The position numbers were made by a program, and so were the translations under genes. Below the pieces are notes generated by a model. It was given only the letters and a program-made list of their open reading frames with translations, was not told the DNA's origin and ran no database searches. A stretch of DNA of 37,949 nucleotides. It comes from Acidimicrobiia bacterium (GTDB lineage: Bacteria; Actinomycetota; Acidimicrobiia; Spongiisociales; UBA5794). Shown here piece by piece: positions 7,601 to 15,518 of the stretch (its first letter is position 1; every line of letters starts with the position of its first letter). The stretch is from contig JASJAS010000031.1 in the NCBI GenBank assembly GCA_030066875.1, forward strand, positions 1 through 37,949. The letters are read 5' to 3'.

Positions 7601-7952
7601 TCAACGGGGAGGGGATTCGCACGCATTCACTGTTGCATGCGATCGATGCGGCCGCCCGGGCCGATCTGAGCCGGTAGAGAGCCCAGCAGCAGGAAGTCGC
7701 CGGCCGACGAGGAACCCAAGCAAGACGAACCCGACGAAGTAGTCCCACGGACTGGGAGCGCCGATCACGAGAATCAACGTCGCAATAGGAGGCAGCATCT
7801 CAGCAACAGATCGACGACGCCGATCACGCACGGCCGATGATGCCCGCACCAGCCCTGCCTCGGGTTTGCCCAGCAAGGCGATGCGTAGCCGGGCTCTAGT
7901 GTGGGGTGAAGCGCGACTCGAGCCAAGTCGTTGCTTGGTCGAGAGTGCCCAT
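7601..7952 (-). pseudogene. Possible frameshifted small membrane-protein gene
   Basis: An ATG at 7952 opens a short frame, MGTLDQATTWLESRFTPH then TAG. TAACGT or TATACA lies just upstream, resembling the leaderless promoters elsewhere in this window. In the +1 frame the reading continues without a stop from that point to 7601 and contains two hydrophobic stretches, MLPPIATLILVIGAP and YFVGFVLLGFLVG. One single-base shift near 7900 would join them into a protein of about 115 residues. I recognise no family. The alternatives are two unrelated small frames or noncoding sequence. Confidence 0.25.
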
Positions 7953-8069
7953 AATCCACGTTATGTATAGTTCTAGTATGTGTTGAGGGTTGCAGAATCC
8001 CCCAGTCGAAAGCTCGAAGCCGATGCGGTCGCAGCCAGCAAGCGGTTGGCAAGAGGGAGGCCCGACGGG

Positions 8070-8633
8070 CTACGTGTGGCCGAGATCCAGATCGGCCGAC
8101 AGCGCCGTCGTACTGGTTCTCCCCGGATAGCTGATCCATCGCATGACGGCGTTCAATTCTGCAACCACGTCCTCGGCGCCTACCACATGGCTCTCTCCAA
8201 CATGTAGGTCCCCGGCCGTGTGGGCATCCGCAATCAGCGTCAAGTCATAGCCTCGATCGAGTGCGCCATAGGCGGTTGCTCGCACGCACCAGTTTGTCTG
8301 GGTGCCTGCCAAGAGGATGTGCGTCGCTCCGAGTGTTGTCAGGAGATCGTCCAGAGCGGTGCCTTCAAATGAGGAGTTGAAATGCTTGTGGATGATCGGT
8401 TCATCTGGCGTTGGGTTCAGCTCTGGAACGATTTGCCATGCAGGGCTGCCGTGTGGCAGTTCCTCGTCCGAGTGCTGTACCCAGACGATCGGCACATTGG
8501 CGGTGCGGGCTCGGTTGACGACATCGACCAGATTGGTGATGACCTGTTCGACGTTCCATGCGTCGGCGACGACTCCCACCTGTACGTCTACGACCAGAAG
8601 AACCAGCCGGTTGCCTTGCCGAATTGTGGCCAC
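8070..8633 (-). CDS. Isochorismatase-family cysteine hydrolase
   Basis: 187 residues from GTG 8633, preceded by GAGGAG four bases upstream; the frame stays open to an ATG at 8711, but that extension does not look like this family. The catalytic triad is visible: Asp16 in LLVVDVQ, Lys83 in HKHFNSSFEGT, and nucleophile Cys116 in TQTNWCVRATA, followed by ALDRGYDLTLIADAHT. The cytoplasmic alpha/beta fold hydrolyses C-N or C-O bonds in small amides or vinyl ethers; the particular substrate (nicotinamide, carbamoyl compound, isochorismate) cannot be told. It diverges from the DUF3472-like gene and stands alone. Confidence 0.9.
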   Translation of the reverse strand: MATIRQGNRLVLLVVDVQVGVVADAWNVEQVITNLVDVVNRARTANVPIVWVQHSDEELPHGSPAWQIVPELNPTPDEPIIHKHFNSSFEGTALDDLLTTLGATHILLAGTQTNWCVRATAYGALDRGYDLTLIADAHTAGDLHVGESHVVGAEDVVAELNAVMRWISYPGRTSTTALSADLDLGHT

Positions 8634-8763
8634 GTTGCTCCTCGTATCGGACGGATACGATACCGGGGCGAGCGATGCAACGGGGAAGGAGCCAAGGCTG
8701 CGAATACTCAACCGGTACGCACAGCGCTACCTCGTGCGCGCCACTCCCCTACCCGTTGTAGAT

Positions 8764-9960
8764 ATGCCCGGACCAGATCCCGGGGTCTCGGCCGATTGGG
8801 CCATTGCCGAATCTGCGGTACCCGGTGCCTACCACCTGCACGCGACGGCTCAATCAGAAAGCCTGCGGATAGTTGATGGCAAAGTCGCAATGGACCATGG
8901 CAGACAGTCTGCGGAGAGCGTTCGTGGCGATTGGAGACTCGAGGCAATTGCCGACGGGGCCCCATATGTGCGCATCCTCGACGCAGCCGACCCAAGCCGC
9001 GCATTGCTAGTCCGCAGGGATGAGCTTGGGTCAACCGGTGCCCTCGAGTTGGCCCTAGAGGTTGTCGAGGCAGACGACGCAGCTGCCATGTGGCGAATCG
9101 ATGAGGAGTGCGTGGCGGACGCTCGGTCGATCCATCTCCGCTATGTGGCGCCGCGAGGCATCGCCCTCTTCTACAACGAGGTAGAGCCCGTCGACGCGCC
9201 GCCGGGGACCTATTTCTGCACGTCCGGATTCGGCTCCGATTCCGGCGGCCCGGGCCCGTCGGGCTACGGCGGCGTGCAGCGTCTCATGGATGGATCGTGG
9301 ATGGTCATCTTTTCGGTGTGGCACCGGATGGCCGATGAGGCTACCCCCGTCGCCGATGCGCTGGCGACCGCAGTCGCCGTTGGTGAAGACGCCTATGGAA
9401 CGGCGTTCAGTGGCGAGGGTTCCGGGAGCTCGATACGTATGCCAATCGATTTGACTGTTGGCGCGGAGGAACCGATTCGCTTTGTCGTTACCGCAGAATC
9501 GCTTGCAGACGACACAGTGCTTTCGGCATACGTATTGCGCGGCGGTGGCTCCTGGATCAGCCTTGGCGCCATTTTGCGAGCTCGAACGGGCGGACGCCTG
9601 ATGAGTGGTCTCTATGGGTTCGTCGAGGACTTTGCCCGCACCGGGAATCTCCCAGGCGTGCCTCCCACCGAGCGCTCTCCGTATCAGGCGAGATCTGCGC
9701 AGTTCAGCAACCCGTGGGTCGGTACCGCGCCCCCGGATCAGGGTTTGCACGCCATAACCCAAGCCACAGTCGGTGCCTACAGCCCGCATCCACTCGAGAA
9801 CCTGACAGCCGAGCTGCAAGATCGGCGCTCACCATTTGGCATGCTGGTTGCCACCGGCGGACGCCCAGCTGAGCAGCCCCCGGCCCTCGGAAGCACCCTT
9901 GCCGACGCCAGCGCTGAGATGCGGATTCCACCCAACCTCGACGGCGTGCCCTGGCGTTGA
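8764..9960 (+). CDS. DUF3472-like beta-rich protein
   Basis: 398 residues from ATG 8764. The C-terminal part (from about 155) has the features I associate with DUF3472: GGVQRLMDGSWMVIFSVW, then FSGEGSGSSIRMP, a strand with RFVVTAE, and SWISLGAILRARTGG. Residues about 15-140 form short beta repeats (YHLHATAQSESLRIVDGKV, YVRILDAADPSRALLV) resembling a trefoil-type module; that is inference. No signal peptide is seen. The start is uncertain: the best Shine-Dalgarno (GGAAGGAG, 8684-8691) precedes an in-frame CTG at 8698, and a GTG lies at 8734. Function unknown; related proteins often sit with carbohydrate or cell-surface genes. Neighbours do not help. Confidence 0.65.
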   Translation: MPGPDPGVSADWAIAESAVPGAYHLHATAQSESLRIVDGKVAMDHGRQSAESVRGDWRLEAIADGAPYVRILDAADPSRALLVRRDELGSTGALELALEVVEADDAAAMWRIDEECVADARSIHLRYVAPRGIALFYNEVEPVDAPPGTYFCTSGFGSDSGGPGPSGYGGVQRLMDGSWMVIFSVWHRMADEATPVADALATAVAVGEDAYGTAFSGEGSGSSIRMPIDLTVGAEEPIRFVVTAESLADDTVLSAYVLRGGGSWISLGAILRARTGGRLMSGLYGFVEDFARTGNLPGVPPTERSPYQARSAQFSNPWVGTAPPDQGLHAITQATVGAYSPHPLENLTAELQDRRSPFGMLVATGGRPAEQPPALGSTLADASAEMRIPPNLDGVPWR

Positions 9961-9990
9961 CACCGTCGGGCGTCCCGTGGGCGTCTCGCC

Positions 9991-10806
9991 TCAGTACCTA
10001 CCCAAGGTCTTTGCGAGTGCCGTTGCGATCTCAACTGCGCGGGTCTTCTGGATGTTGTGCCCCCCGTCGGCGAATGTAGTCACCGTTGCGCCCAATTCGT
10101 CGGCCAAGTCCTGCGCTATCGACAGCTCCACGAACGGGTCGTCGGTCGCAATGAAGACGTCAAAGGGTATGCCTAGGGCAACAACCTGCCCGGTGAGCGT
10201 CCGGATCGCTGAGAAACGCACGGCGCCAACGATGCGTGTTGTGAGAAAGAGTTCTTCTGTGGGTGTACCACGCGGAAAGCCGGCTCGCCCAAAGGCCTTT
10301 CGGAGGGCGCCGGGCAGAAGCCGTCGACCAGCCGGACTGCACACGATGCGAGCCAGCAACGGGGGGTTTGGGATCGATCGATAGGCTTTGTGCGGTGTCA
10401 AGCCGACGCTGGAGAGGAGAACGACCCGCGCCACTGGTTCAGGGTTGAGTGCCGCCGCTCCGATGGCGAGCGCTCCGCCCATGCTGTGGCCGATCAGAAC
10501 GACCTCCTGCAATTCCAATATTCTGCAGACGTCGGCGACAAAGCGGGAACGGGCCTCGACAGTCATGTCGCCACCGAGCGTCACATCCGTTGCGCCGAAT
10601 CCCGGGAGATCAATCCGGACCACGCGTACACTCGGGTCAATCTCGCTCACTGCTGCGGCCAGCCATCGAAAGTCACGTACCGAGCCGGGAAGGCCGTGGA
10701 TGAGGACGAGAGCCGGGTCACGCTCCCCGTCGTCGGTGTAAGAGACCCGAGCTCCCTCCAACTCCAGGTAGCGGATCTCAGGATCGAAAGGGATCTCGGG
10801 CGTCAT
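9991..10806 (-). CDS. Alpha/beta hydrolase
   Basis: 271 residues from ATG 10806 (a TTG at 10812 is also in frame). Standard alpha/beta-hydrolase order: oxyanion-loop HGLPGS near 37-42, strand RIDLPGFGATD, nucleophile elbow GHSMGG near 107-112, candidate acid in FIATDDPFVE, and catalytic His in DGGHNIQKT near the C-terminus. It is probably a soluble esterase, lipase or C-C hydrolase. It begins two bases after the stop of the amidohydrolase gene, so the two are almost certainly cotranscribed and may act on the same compound in sequence (inference). Confidence 0.88.
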   Translation of the reverse strand: MTPEIPFDPEIRYLELEGARVSYTDDGERDPALVLIHGLPGSVRDFRWLAAAVSEIDPSVRVVRIDLPGFGATDVTLGGDMTVEARSRFVADVCRILELQEVVLIGHSMGGALAIGAAALNPEPVARVVLLSSVGLTPHKAYRSIPNPPLLARIVCSPAGRRLLPGALRKAFGRAGFPRGTPTEELFLTTRIVGAVRFSAIRTLTGQVVALGIPFDVFIATDDPFVELSIAQDLADELGATVTTFADGGHNIQKTRAVEIATALAKTLGRY

Positions 10807-10808
10807 TT

Positions 10809-11627
10809 TCAATCGAGTTGAAAGACCCTACGGGCGTTGCCGCTGAGGAACAGCGCTTTGGCTTCCTCGTCGAGTTCCAGCTCGGCCAGCTTTGCCAACG
10901 CTCGCGCCGGGGTCAGCATCGGGTAGTTCGAGCCGAACATCACCTTCGATGCACCGCGGCCTCGCATGTATTCGACGAGTTCTGCCGGGTATCGGTTGGC
11001 TGAGTAGGCGGAAGTATCGATGTAGACGTTTGGGTGTTTGTCGGCAACCGCGATCATCTCCGTTGTCCACGGATAGCCGATGTGGCCGCACACGATCACC
11101 AACTCCGGGAAGTCGATCGCTATCTGATCGATGTACGGAATCGGTCGTCCGGTCTCCGACGGTCGGAGCGGCCCGGTGTGACCGACTTGTGTGCAGAAAG
11201 GGATGTCGAGGTCAACGCACGCCGCGTATAGCGGGTAGTAGAGCCGGTCGGTGGGTGGATGCTCCCAGAGCCACGGTAGAAGCCGCAGGGCAATGAACCC
11301 TTGGTCCACCCGGCGCCTGAGGTCGCGAACCGCGGCCATGGGGTTCCTGAGGTCGGCGCTGGCAACGGGCTTCATCCGAGCCGGATACCGTGCTGCATAG
11401 CCGGCCACTTCATCATTGGAGATGAGCTCGCCGGTCGGGCCGTGCCAGGCGGTGACGAGGCCTAGGGTGATTTCCGCCTCGTCCATCGCTGCAACCGTGA
11501 ACTCGAGCGGTATCGGTTCGGTTGGCAATGCAGCCTTGGTCCATCTCTGCAGCGAACTGAACATCTCGTCCTCGAGAAGCTGCAGCGTCGGATGCTGCAT
11601 CCAGACGTCAACGATGTCGTTGCCCAT
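10809..11627 (-). CDS. Amidohydrolase_2 family protein (TIM barrel)
   Basis: 272 residues from ATG 11627, chosen because TATAAC lies seven bases upstream (leaderless start); the frame is open further. Amidohydrolase-2 features: N-terminal DIVDVWMQHP, GPTGELISNDEVA, CTQVGHTGP, ELVIVCGHIGYPW, and FGSNYPM near the end. In decarboxylase/hydrolase relatives the last motif is usually G-[ST]-D-[YWF]-P; here the metal-binding Asp position is Asn, and the first HxH is replaced by VWMQH. From memory these changes are shared by a whole actinobacterial subgroup, so they look like a family trait and not decay. The reaction is unknown; it is coupled to an alpha/beta hydrolase. Confidence 0.85.
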   Translation of the reverse strand: MGNDIVDVWMQHPTLQLLEDEMFSSLQRWTKAALPTEPIPLEFTVAAMDEAEITLGLVTAWHGPTGELISNDEVAGYAARYPARMKPVASADLRNPMAAVRDLRRRVDQGFIALRLLPWLWEHPPTDRLYYPLYAACVDLDIPFCTQVGHTGPLRPSETGRPIPYIDQIAIDFPELVIVCGHIGYPWTTEMIAVADKHPNVYIDTSAYSANRYPAELVEYMRGRGASKVMFGSNYPMLTPARALAKLAELELDEEAKALFLSGNARRVFQLD

Positions 11628-11634
11628 GTCGCCA

Positions 11635-11640
11635 GTTATA
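11635..11640 (-). promoter_or_regulatory. -10 box TATAAC, leaderless start of the amidohydrolase
   Basis: TATAAC ends seven bases before ATG 11627, so transcription should begin at or next to the start codon. No Shine-Dalgarno is present. Confidence 0.5.
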
Positions 11641-11683
11641 GCCGACGGAACACTCGCTGCCGAGCCGAGGGCAAGGCGGGGCA

Positions 11684-12004
11684 CTAGCTACCGTCGCCGA
11701 GCGCGTGCTGCATGAGCTCCCTGTAGGACCGGAACGCCTCCCGCCCGAGTTGTGTCAGGGAGATTACGGTGTTCGGCTTGCGGCCCCGGTATCCCTTCTC
11801 GATCGTGACATAGTCGTGTTTCTCGAGCTTGCGGAGGTGGGTTGCGAGGTTGCCCCAAGTGAGCCCCGTCTGGTTGACGAGGAACGTTGCGTCCACTGCC
11901 TCGACCACATAGAGCTGGGTCACGATCCTGAGTCGAGCAGGGGCATGAATCACCTGGTCGATTCCGGAGAGTGGGTCGGTTCCAACGGTTGAAGGCACGA
12001 TCAC
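11684..12004 (-). CDS. Winged-helix transcriptional regulator (PF13601 type)
   Basis: 106 residues from GTG 12004, which overlaps the upstream membrane gene as GTGA; the longer open frame upstream is only a shadow of that gene. The protein is one winged helix: HAPARLRIVTQL, recognition-helix region GLTWGNLATHLRKLEKHDYV, then the wing IEKGYRGRKPNTVISLTQLGREAF. This matches PF13601 regulators, which often sit in operon with a small multi-TM protein, as here. The operon promoter carries three CAAAGT-type half-sites (12679-12702), and the simplest reading is autorepression by this protein. The inducing signal is unknown; it may be sensed through the partner membrane protein. Confidence 0.88.
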   Translation of the reverse strand: MIVPSTVGTDPLSGIDQVIHAPARLRIVTQLYVVEAVDATFLVNQTGLTWGNLATHLRKLEKHDYVTIEKGYRGRKPNTVISLTQLGREAFRSYRELMQHALGDGS

Positions 12005-12648
12005 ACTGGCAAATCGTGAGGCGGGAGCGGATGGCCGTTGACTAGTACGGCGAAGCGAACAACGCCGCCAACGAAGATGATGCCAGCGGCAACACCGAAC
12101 ACAACCGGGAACCCGTGATGGGATGCAAGGTCGTTGCGCCACAGCCACTCCCCGACCAGCGGAGCAATCGCAAGCATCAGACCGTAGATGTAATAGCGCC
12201 AAATGCCGGTGACGAAGGCTGCCCCCGTGAAGCCTACGACTACCACCAGGCCGAGCCCAAGCGGGTATGCAAGGCTGCCGTTCCCCAGATTGAGCCAGCC
12301 CAGTTGCGCACCCAGTGCAGCAATCACGCCGAGCAAAGCGGCGAGGAGGTTGACAACCAACAAGACAATGTTGAGGCGCTTCAGCTTCCGCATCCGGTCC
12401 TGACCAAACGTGACAGTTCCAACTCTTGGTGCCACGACGCGGGCGCGAATGGTTCGAATCAGGAGAAACGCCGCAGCCCAGATCGGGACGAAGACTGCGG
12501 AACTCCAGAAGTCGCCCATCGAAGCGCTGAGCAGCGGGGCCACAGCGAACATCGCAAATACCCCGGCGATCAGAACGTCCCACAATCCGTCGTCGGTCGC
12601 GGCCCGAAAGGTCTGTCGTTCGAGGGCTCTTAGATCTTGGTCATTCAT
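12001..12648 (-). CDS. Multi-TM membrane protein paired with a winged-helix regulator
   Basis: 215 residues: a polar N-terminal stretch of about 20, then five or six membrane helices (about 25-45, 50-66, 94-115, 128-150, 155-170, 182-203) and a short tail. ATG 12648 follows GAGGA with four bases between. No catalytic motif is visible. It is translationally coupled to the PF13601-type regulator downstream, so it is probably part of the same signalling or stress unit. It diverges from the NTF2-like gene across 125 bases that hold the operator. Confidence 0.75.
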   Translation of the reverse strand: MNDQDLRALERQTFRAATDDGLWDVLIAGVFAMFAVAPLLSASMGDFWSSAVFVPIWAAAFLLIRTIRARVVAPRVGTVTFGQDRMRKLKRLNIVLLVVNLLAALLGVIAALGAQLGWLNLGNGSLAYPLGLGLVVVVGFTGAAFVTGIWRYYIYGLMLAIAPLVGEWLWRNDLASHHGFPVVFGVAAGIIFVGGVVRFAVLVNGHPLPPHDLPV

Positions 12649-12678
12649 AGGTTCCTCAGATCAAACGTCTCTGACAGC

Positions 12679-12702
12679 CAAAGTACTTTGAAGCGCAAAG
12701 TA
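12679..12702. promoter_or_regulatory. CAAAGTACTTTG-AAGCG-CAAAGTA operator
   Basis: A perfect 12-bp palindrome CAAAGTACTTTG (12679-12690) followed after AAGCG by a further CAAAGTA (12696-12702), so also a TACTTTG-N5-CAAAGTA dyad. It lies 31 bases before the membrane/regulator operon start. Three half-sites suggest two cooperating dimers of the winged-helix regulator. Confidence 0.6.
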
Positions 12703-12773
12703 AGTCTATACCCTTCGGCTTACCTTGACAACCCCCTCCTGCCGACGAGAGTGCAGATCCCGAAAGGAGCATC

Positions 12774-13538
12774 GTGAACCGGAAGCTCGCCAACGCAACC
12801 GCGCTATACCTCGAAGGCATACGCGACGGACGAGTACGCGAGGCCGTCGAGGCATACACCGGCGATCGCTACACCCAGCACAGCACCGGTGTCGCAGACG
12901 GGATCGAGGGTTTCGTAGAGTTCTTCGAACCTTTCATCGAACGCAACCCAGTCCGCGATATCAGAGTTGTGCGATCAATCGTCGACGACAGCTTCGTCTT
13001 CCTCCATGTCTATCAAGACATCAACAACGGAGAAGCCCGGTGGGTGACCACCGACATGTTCGACACCGATGAACACGACAAGATCATCGAGCACTGGGAC
13101 GTGATTGCGCCGTATGTCGAAGAGCCCGTCGGCGGTCGCTCGCAGGTGGACGGCCCGACCGAGATCACCGATCTGGCAGAGACCGAAGCGAATAAGGAGC
13201 TCGTGGCCGGCTTCGTCGAAGATATCCTCGTGGCTCGCCGCTTGGACCGGATCGGCCGCTACCTCGCACCGGACTACATCGAACACAATCCGAAGATGCC
13301 CGACGGAATTGAGGCGTTCCGCGAGTTCATGGCGGGTCCGGGTCGCGAGCTGGTCTATCGCGACGTGTTCAAGATCGTGGGTCAAGGCAACTTCGTCGCG
13401 ATGTACAGCCATGTATCTCTCGGCATGGAGCTGGCGATGTTCGATTTGATGCGGATCGAGGGCGGCATCATCGCCGAGCACTGGGACAACATGGAGGTGA
13501 TCCCAGACGGGCCCCAACCCAACAGCGGTAAGTTCTGA
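12774..13538 (+). CDS. Tandem NTF2-like (SnoaL-type) domain protein
   Basis: 254 residues. Two homologous cone-shaped NTF2-like domains are visible: residues about 1-115 (YTGDRYTQHSTGVADGIEGFVEFF, IIEHWDVI) and about 137-250 (LAPDYIEHNPKMPDGIEAFREFM, IIAEHWDNMEVIP). The repeated pattern Y-x-Q/E-H-N/S, DGIE.F and EHWD is that of SnoaL-like polyketide cyclase or ester-hydrolase relatives, many of unknown substrate. The GTG start has AAGGAG six bases upstream. A GC-rich hairpin (13549-13568) follows the stop. It is divergent from the winged-helix operon, so it might respond to the same operator; that is inference. Confidence 0.87.
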   Translation: MNRKLANATALYLEGIRDGRVREAVEAYTGDRYTQHSTGVADGIEGFVEFFEPFIERNPVRDIRVVRSIVDDSFVFLHVYQDINNGEARWVTTDMFDTDEHDKIIEHWDVIAPYVEEPVGGRSQVDGPTEITDLAETEANKELVAGFVEDILVARRLDRIGRYLAPDYIEHNPKMPDGIEAFREFMAGPGRELVYRDVFKIVGQGNFVAMYSHVSLGMELAMFDLMRIEGGIIAEHWDNMEVIPDGPQPNSGKF

Positions 13539-13548
13539 GCCGCAGGGA

Positions 13549-13568
13549 AGCCGGTCGCGTGACCGGCT
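13549..13568 (+). terminator. GC-rich hairpin after the NTF2-like gene
   Basis: AGCCGGTC and GACCGGCT pair perfectly around GCGT, ten bases after the stop codon. There is no U-tract, so termination is possible but unproven. Confidence 0.35.
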
Positions 13569-13636
13569 CGTCGCTCCAACTCGAATCCGGCGCGCTAGCG
13601 TCGCAAGGGAACGGGCCTTGCGACGGAGGGTTCGCC

Positions 13637-15055
13637 ATGGATGCAGAAGAGCTGGCCTTTTCGGGTATAGCTGCACAAGCCAACTTGTTGCGCGCTCGCC
13701 AGGTCTCATCGCGAGAGTTGGTCGGTGTCTATTTGGACCGGATCGAGCAGATCGACCCACAAATCAACGCGTTCATTGACGTATTCGCCGACGAAGCGCT
13801 AGATGCGGCTGCAGCTGCCGACGAGCGAATCGCCTCAGGCGAATCCGCCCCGCTCCTCGGTGTTCCGGTCGCAATCAAGGACGAGCTGGATATCGCCGGC
13901 ACGGTCGCCCGGCATGGCACAGCCGGCTACAGCCAACCCGCTTCCACCGATTGTGTGCATGTGGCCCGACTGCGTACGGCCGGCGCCATTCTCATGGGGA
14001 AGACCCACCTTCCCGAATTGGCTATCACAGGATTCACCGAATCAGAGTTGAACGGCGACACTCGGAATCCATGGAATCTGACGAAGACGCCCGGTGGTTC
14101 GAGTGGTGGGTCGGCGGCTGCGGTCGCAGCCGGCTTGGTCGGCGCTGCCTCCGCTTCCGACGGCGCCGGTTCCATTCGAATCCCAGCTGCGAACTGTGGC
14201 ATCTATGGGCTGAAACCGCAGCGGGGTCGCATCAGCCTCATGCCCGAGGAAGAGCACTGGTACGGCATGTCCAAGACGGGCTGTCTGACCCGCCGGGTGC
14301 TCGATACTGCTCTCTGGCTCGACGTCACGGCCGGACCGGCTCCCGGCGACGCCCACACACCGCCCCCACCGAGCCTTCCGTACGTTGACTCAGCTCGAGC
14401 CGAGCCGGGACAACTCCGGATTGCCGTGTCAACGAAGCCGCAACGGGCGCTCGTACCCGCGATTGTGGCCGACGAGGTGAAGGAAGCGATTGGGGCAGCT
14501 GCGAAGATGCTCGGCGACTTTGGCCACAATGTGATCGAGAAGGACCCCGACTACGGGAACGTCGCCAATCACATCATCACCCTCTACCTGAGGGGTGTTC
14601 ACCAGCACTACAACCAGGTGCCCCATCAAGCCCGCCTGGAGAAGCGCACCGCCGGGTTCGCCCGGCTTGGTGGACTGATGCCGGAGCGGATGCTGCGCGC
14701 CGCTTTGGCGGCCCGCCCCCGGTACACCGACCGCATCAACAGGATCTTCGGTGATGTTGACCTGCTGGTGACCCCGGTCACGGGTGAACTCCCGGTCGAA
14801 GTCGGCAAGTGGGCGGGCAAGGGAGCATTCACCACTCTGCTGGGCATGAGCCGCACCTACCCGTTCACTGCGGTATGGAACTACACAGGGCAGCCCGCTG
14901 CCGCGGTGCCCGTCGGGATGAGCGCAACCGGACTACCCCTATCCGTCATGATGATTGCCCCATCCAATCGAGAGGACCTTCTGCTCTCGCTGGGTACTCA
15001 GATGGAGGCCGCGGTGCGGTGGCCCGAGCAGCGTCCGCCGCTCGCTCGGGAGTGA
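13637..15055 (+). CDS. Amidase (amidase signature family)
   Basis: 472 residues from ATG 13637, with GGAGGG six bases upstream; the frame is open another 26 codons. The Ser-cisSer-Lys triad is visible: Lys81 in GVPVAIKDELD, cis-Ser at 155/156 in PGGSSGGSAAA, and nucleophile Ser179 in SDGAGSIRIPAANCG. The usual G(T)DxGGSIR reads SDGAGSIR, a mild change. It hydrolyses amides to acid and ammonia in the cytoplasm; no signal peptide. The length matches single-chain amidases and not necessarily GatA, because no gatC/gatB lies nearby. The C-terminal NYTGQPAAAVPVG is typical. It stands alone. Confidence 0.92.
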   Translation: MDAEELAFSGIAAQANLLRARQVSSRELVGVYLDRIEQIDPQINAFIDVFADEALDAAAAADERIASGESAPLLGVPVAIKDELDIAGTVARHGTAGYSQPASTDCVHVARLRTAGAILMGKTHLPELAITGFTESELNGDTRNPWNLTKTPGGSSGGSAAAVAAGLVGAASASDGAGSIRIPAANCGIYGLKPQRGRISLMPEEEHWYGMSKTGCLTRRVLDTALWLDVTAGPAPGDAHTPPPPSLPYVDSARAEPGQLRIAVSTKPQRALVPAIVADEVKEAIGAAAKMLGDFGHNVIEKDPDYGNVANHIITLYLRGVHQHYNQVPHQARLEKRTAGFARLGGLMPERMLRAALAARPRYTDRINRIFGDVDLLVTPVTGELPVEVGKWAGKGAFTTLLGMSRTYPFTAVWNYTGQPAAAVPVGMSATGLPLSVMMIAPSNREDLLLSLGTQMEAAVRWPEQRPPLARE

Positions 15056-15186
15056 TGGGGGCGTTTCCCGTAGTCGCGCGAGCCTTGGAGAACCCCGGTT
15101 CGATCTGCGAGGGTAGCTTCCCACCGCGGCGGCCGGGAGCGTAGGCTCGCAAGCACGAGAATCGATGCGAGAACGAGGAGCGCCGA

Positions 15187-15477
15187 ATGCACGCAGTTAC
15201 TAGGAGCTACATAGGTACGGGCGCCAGCGAGTTGTTCAATCTCATCGAACAACGCCGCAGCGAGGTAGAGGCACTGCTGCGCGGCGTCACCGGGTTTGTG
15301 TCCTATGCCGCATTCAGAACACCGGATGGCGGGGTCACAGTGACGGTCTGCGAGGACAAAGCAGGGACCGACGAGAGCATCGGAATTGCTCGCGACTGGG
15401 TTGCGCAGAACGCGTCCGATTTGGCTACCGAGCCTCCCTTGGTCGCAGAAGGCCACGTCATAGTCCACCTCACTTAG
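15187..15477 (+). CDS. Small dimeric alpha-beta-barrel-like protein, unknown
   Basis: 96 residues; ATG 15187 is preceded by GAGGAG. The predicted order is strand, long helix (ELFNLIEQRRSEVEALLRGV), strand pair (FVSYAAFRTPDGGVTVTVCED), helix (GTDESIGIARDWVAQNAS) and a final strand (VAEGHVIVHL). This fits a ferredoxin-like alpha+beta fold such as antibiotic-monooxygenase or stress-response A/B-barrel proteins. No catalytic residue can be named. A strong terminator follows the stop. Confidence 0.7.
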   Translation: MHAVTRSYIGTGASELFNLIEQRRSEVEALLRGVTGFVSYAAFRTPDGGVTVTVCEDKAGTDESIGIARDWVAQNASDLATEPPLVAEGHVIVHLT

Positions 15478-15484
15478 CTCCGAT

Positions 15485-15507
15485 CGAGGCGACGACGCCT
15501 CGTTTTT
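15485..15507 (+). terminator. Rho-independent terminator
   Basis: CGAGGCG-ACGA-CGCCTCG stem-loop followed directly by TTTTT, eight bases after the stop of the small barrel-like gene. It is the clearest intrinsic terminator in the window. It lies between two convergent genes; the U-tract serves the plus strand. Confidence 0.8.
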
Positions 15508-15518
15508 CCGCGCTCAGC

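Larger units (their letters stand above)
7513..8069. other. Only long gap in the window (about 560 bases)
   Basis: This space holds the ppk2 upstream region with its palindrome, a possible frameshifted small membrane gene on the minus strand (7601-7952), and an AT-rich patch near 7950-7980 with a CATAA-N6-TTATG dyad at 7950-7965. I see no tRNA, terminator with a U-tract, or intact gene of convincing length here. Confidence 0.6.

Noticed and set aside
8302-8763. Upstream extension of the DUF3472-like frame to 552 residues
   Set aside because: It runs antisense through the isochorismatase-family gene, including its catalytic Cys and Lys motifs, and has no protein-like composition.
12005-12583. 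N-terminal extension of the winged-helix regulator frame to 299 residues
   Set aside because: The extension overlaps the multi-TM gene in another frame and reads as Arg/Cys-rich noise; the GTGA overlap at 12001-12004 gives a natural start.
15334-15344. Third GTCACAGTGAC core
   Set aside because: It lies inside the small barrel-like gene, encodes an ordinary Val-Thr-Val-Thr stretch, and its symmetry does not extend beyond the core.
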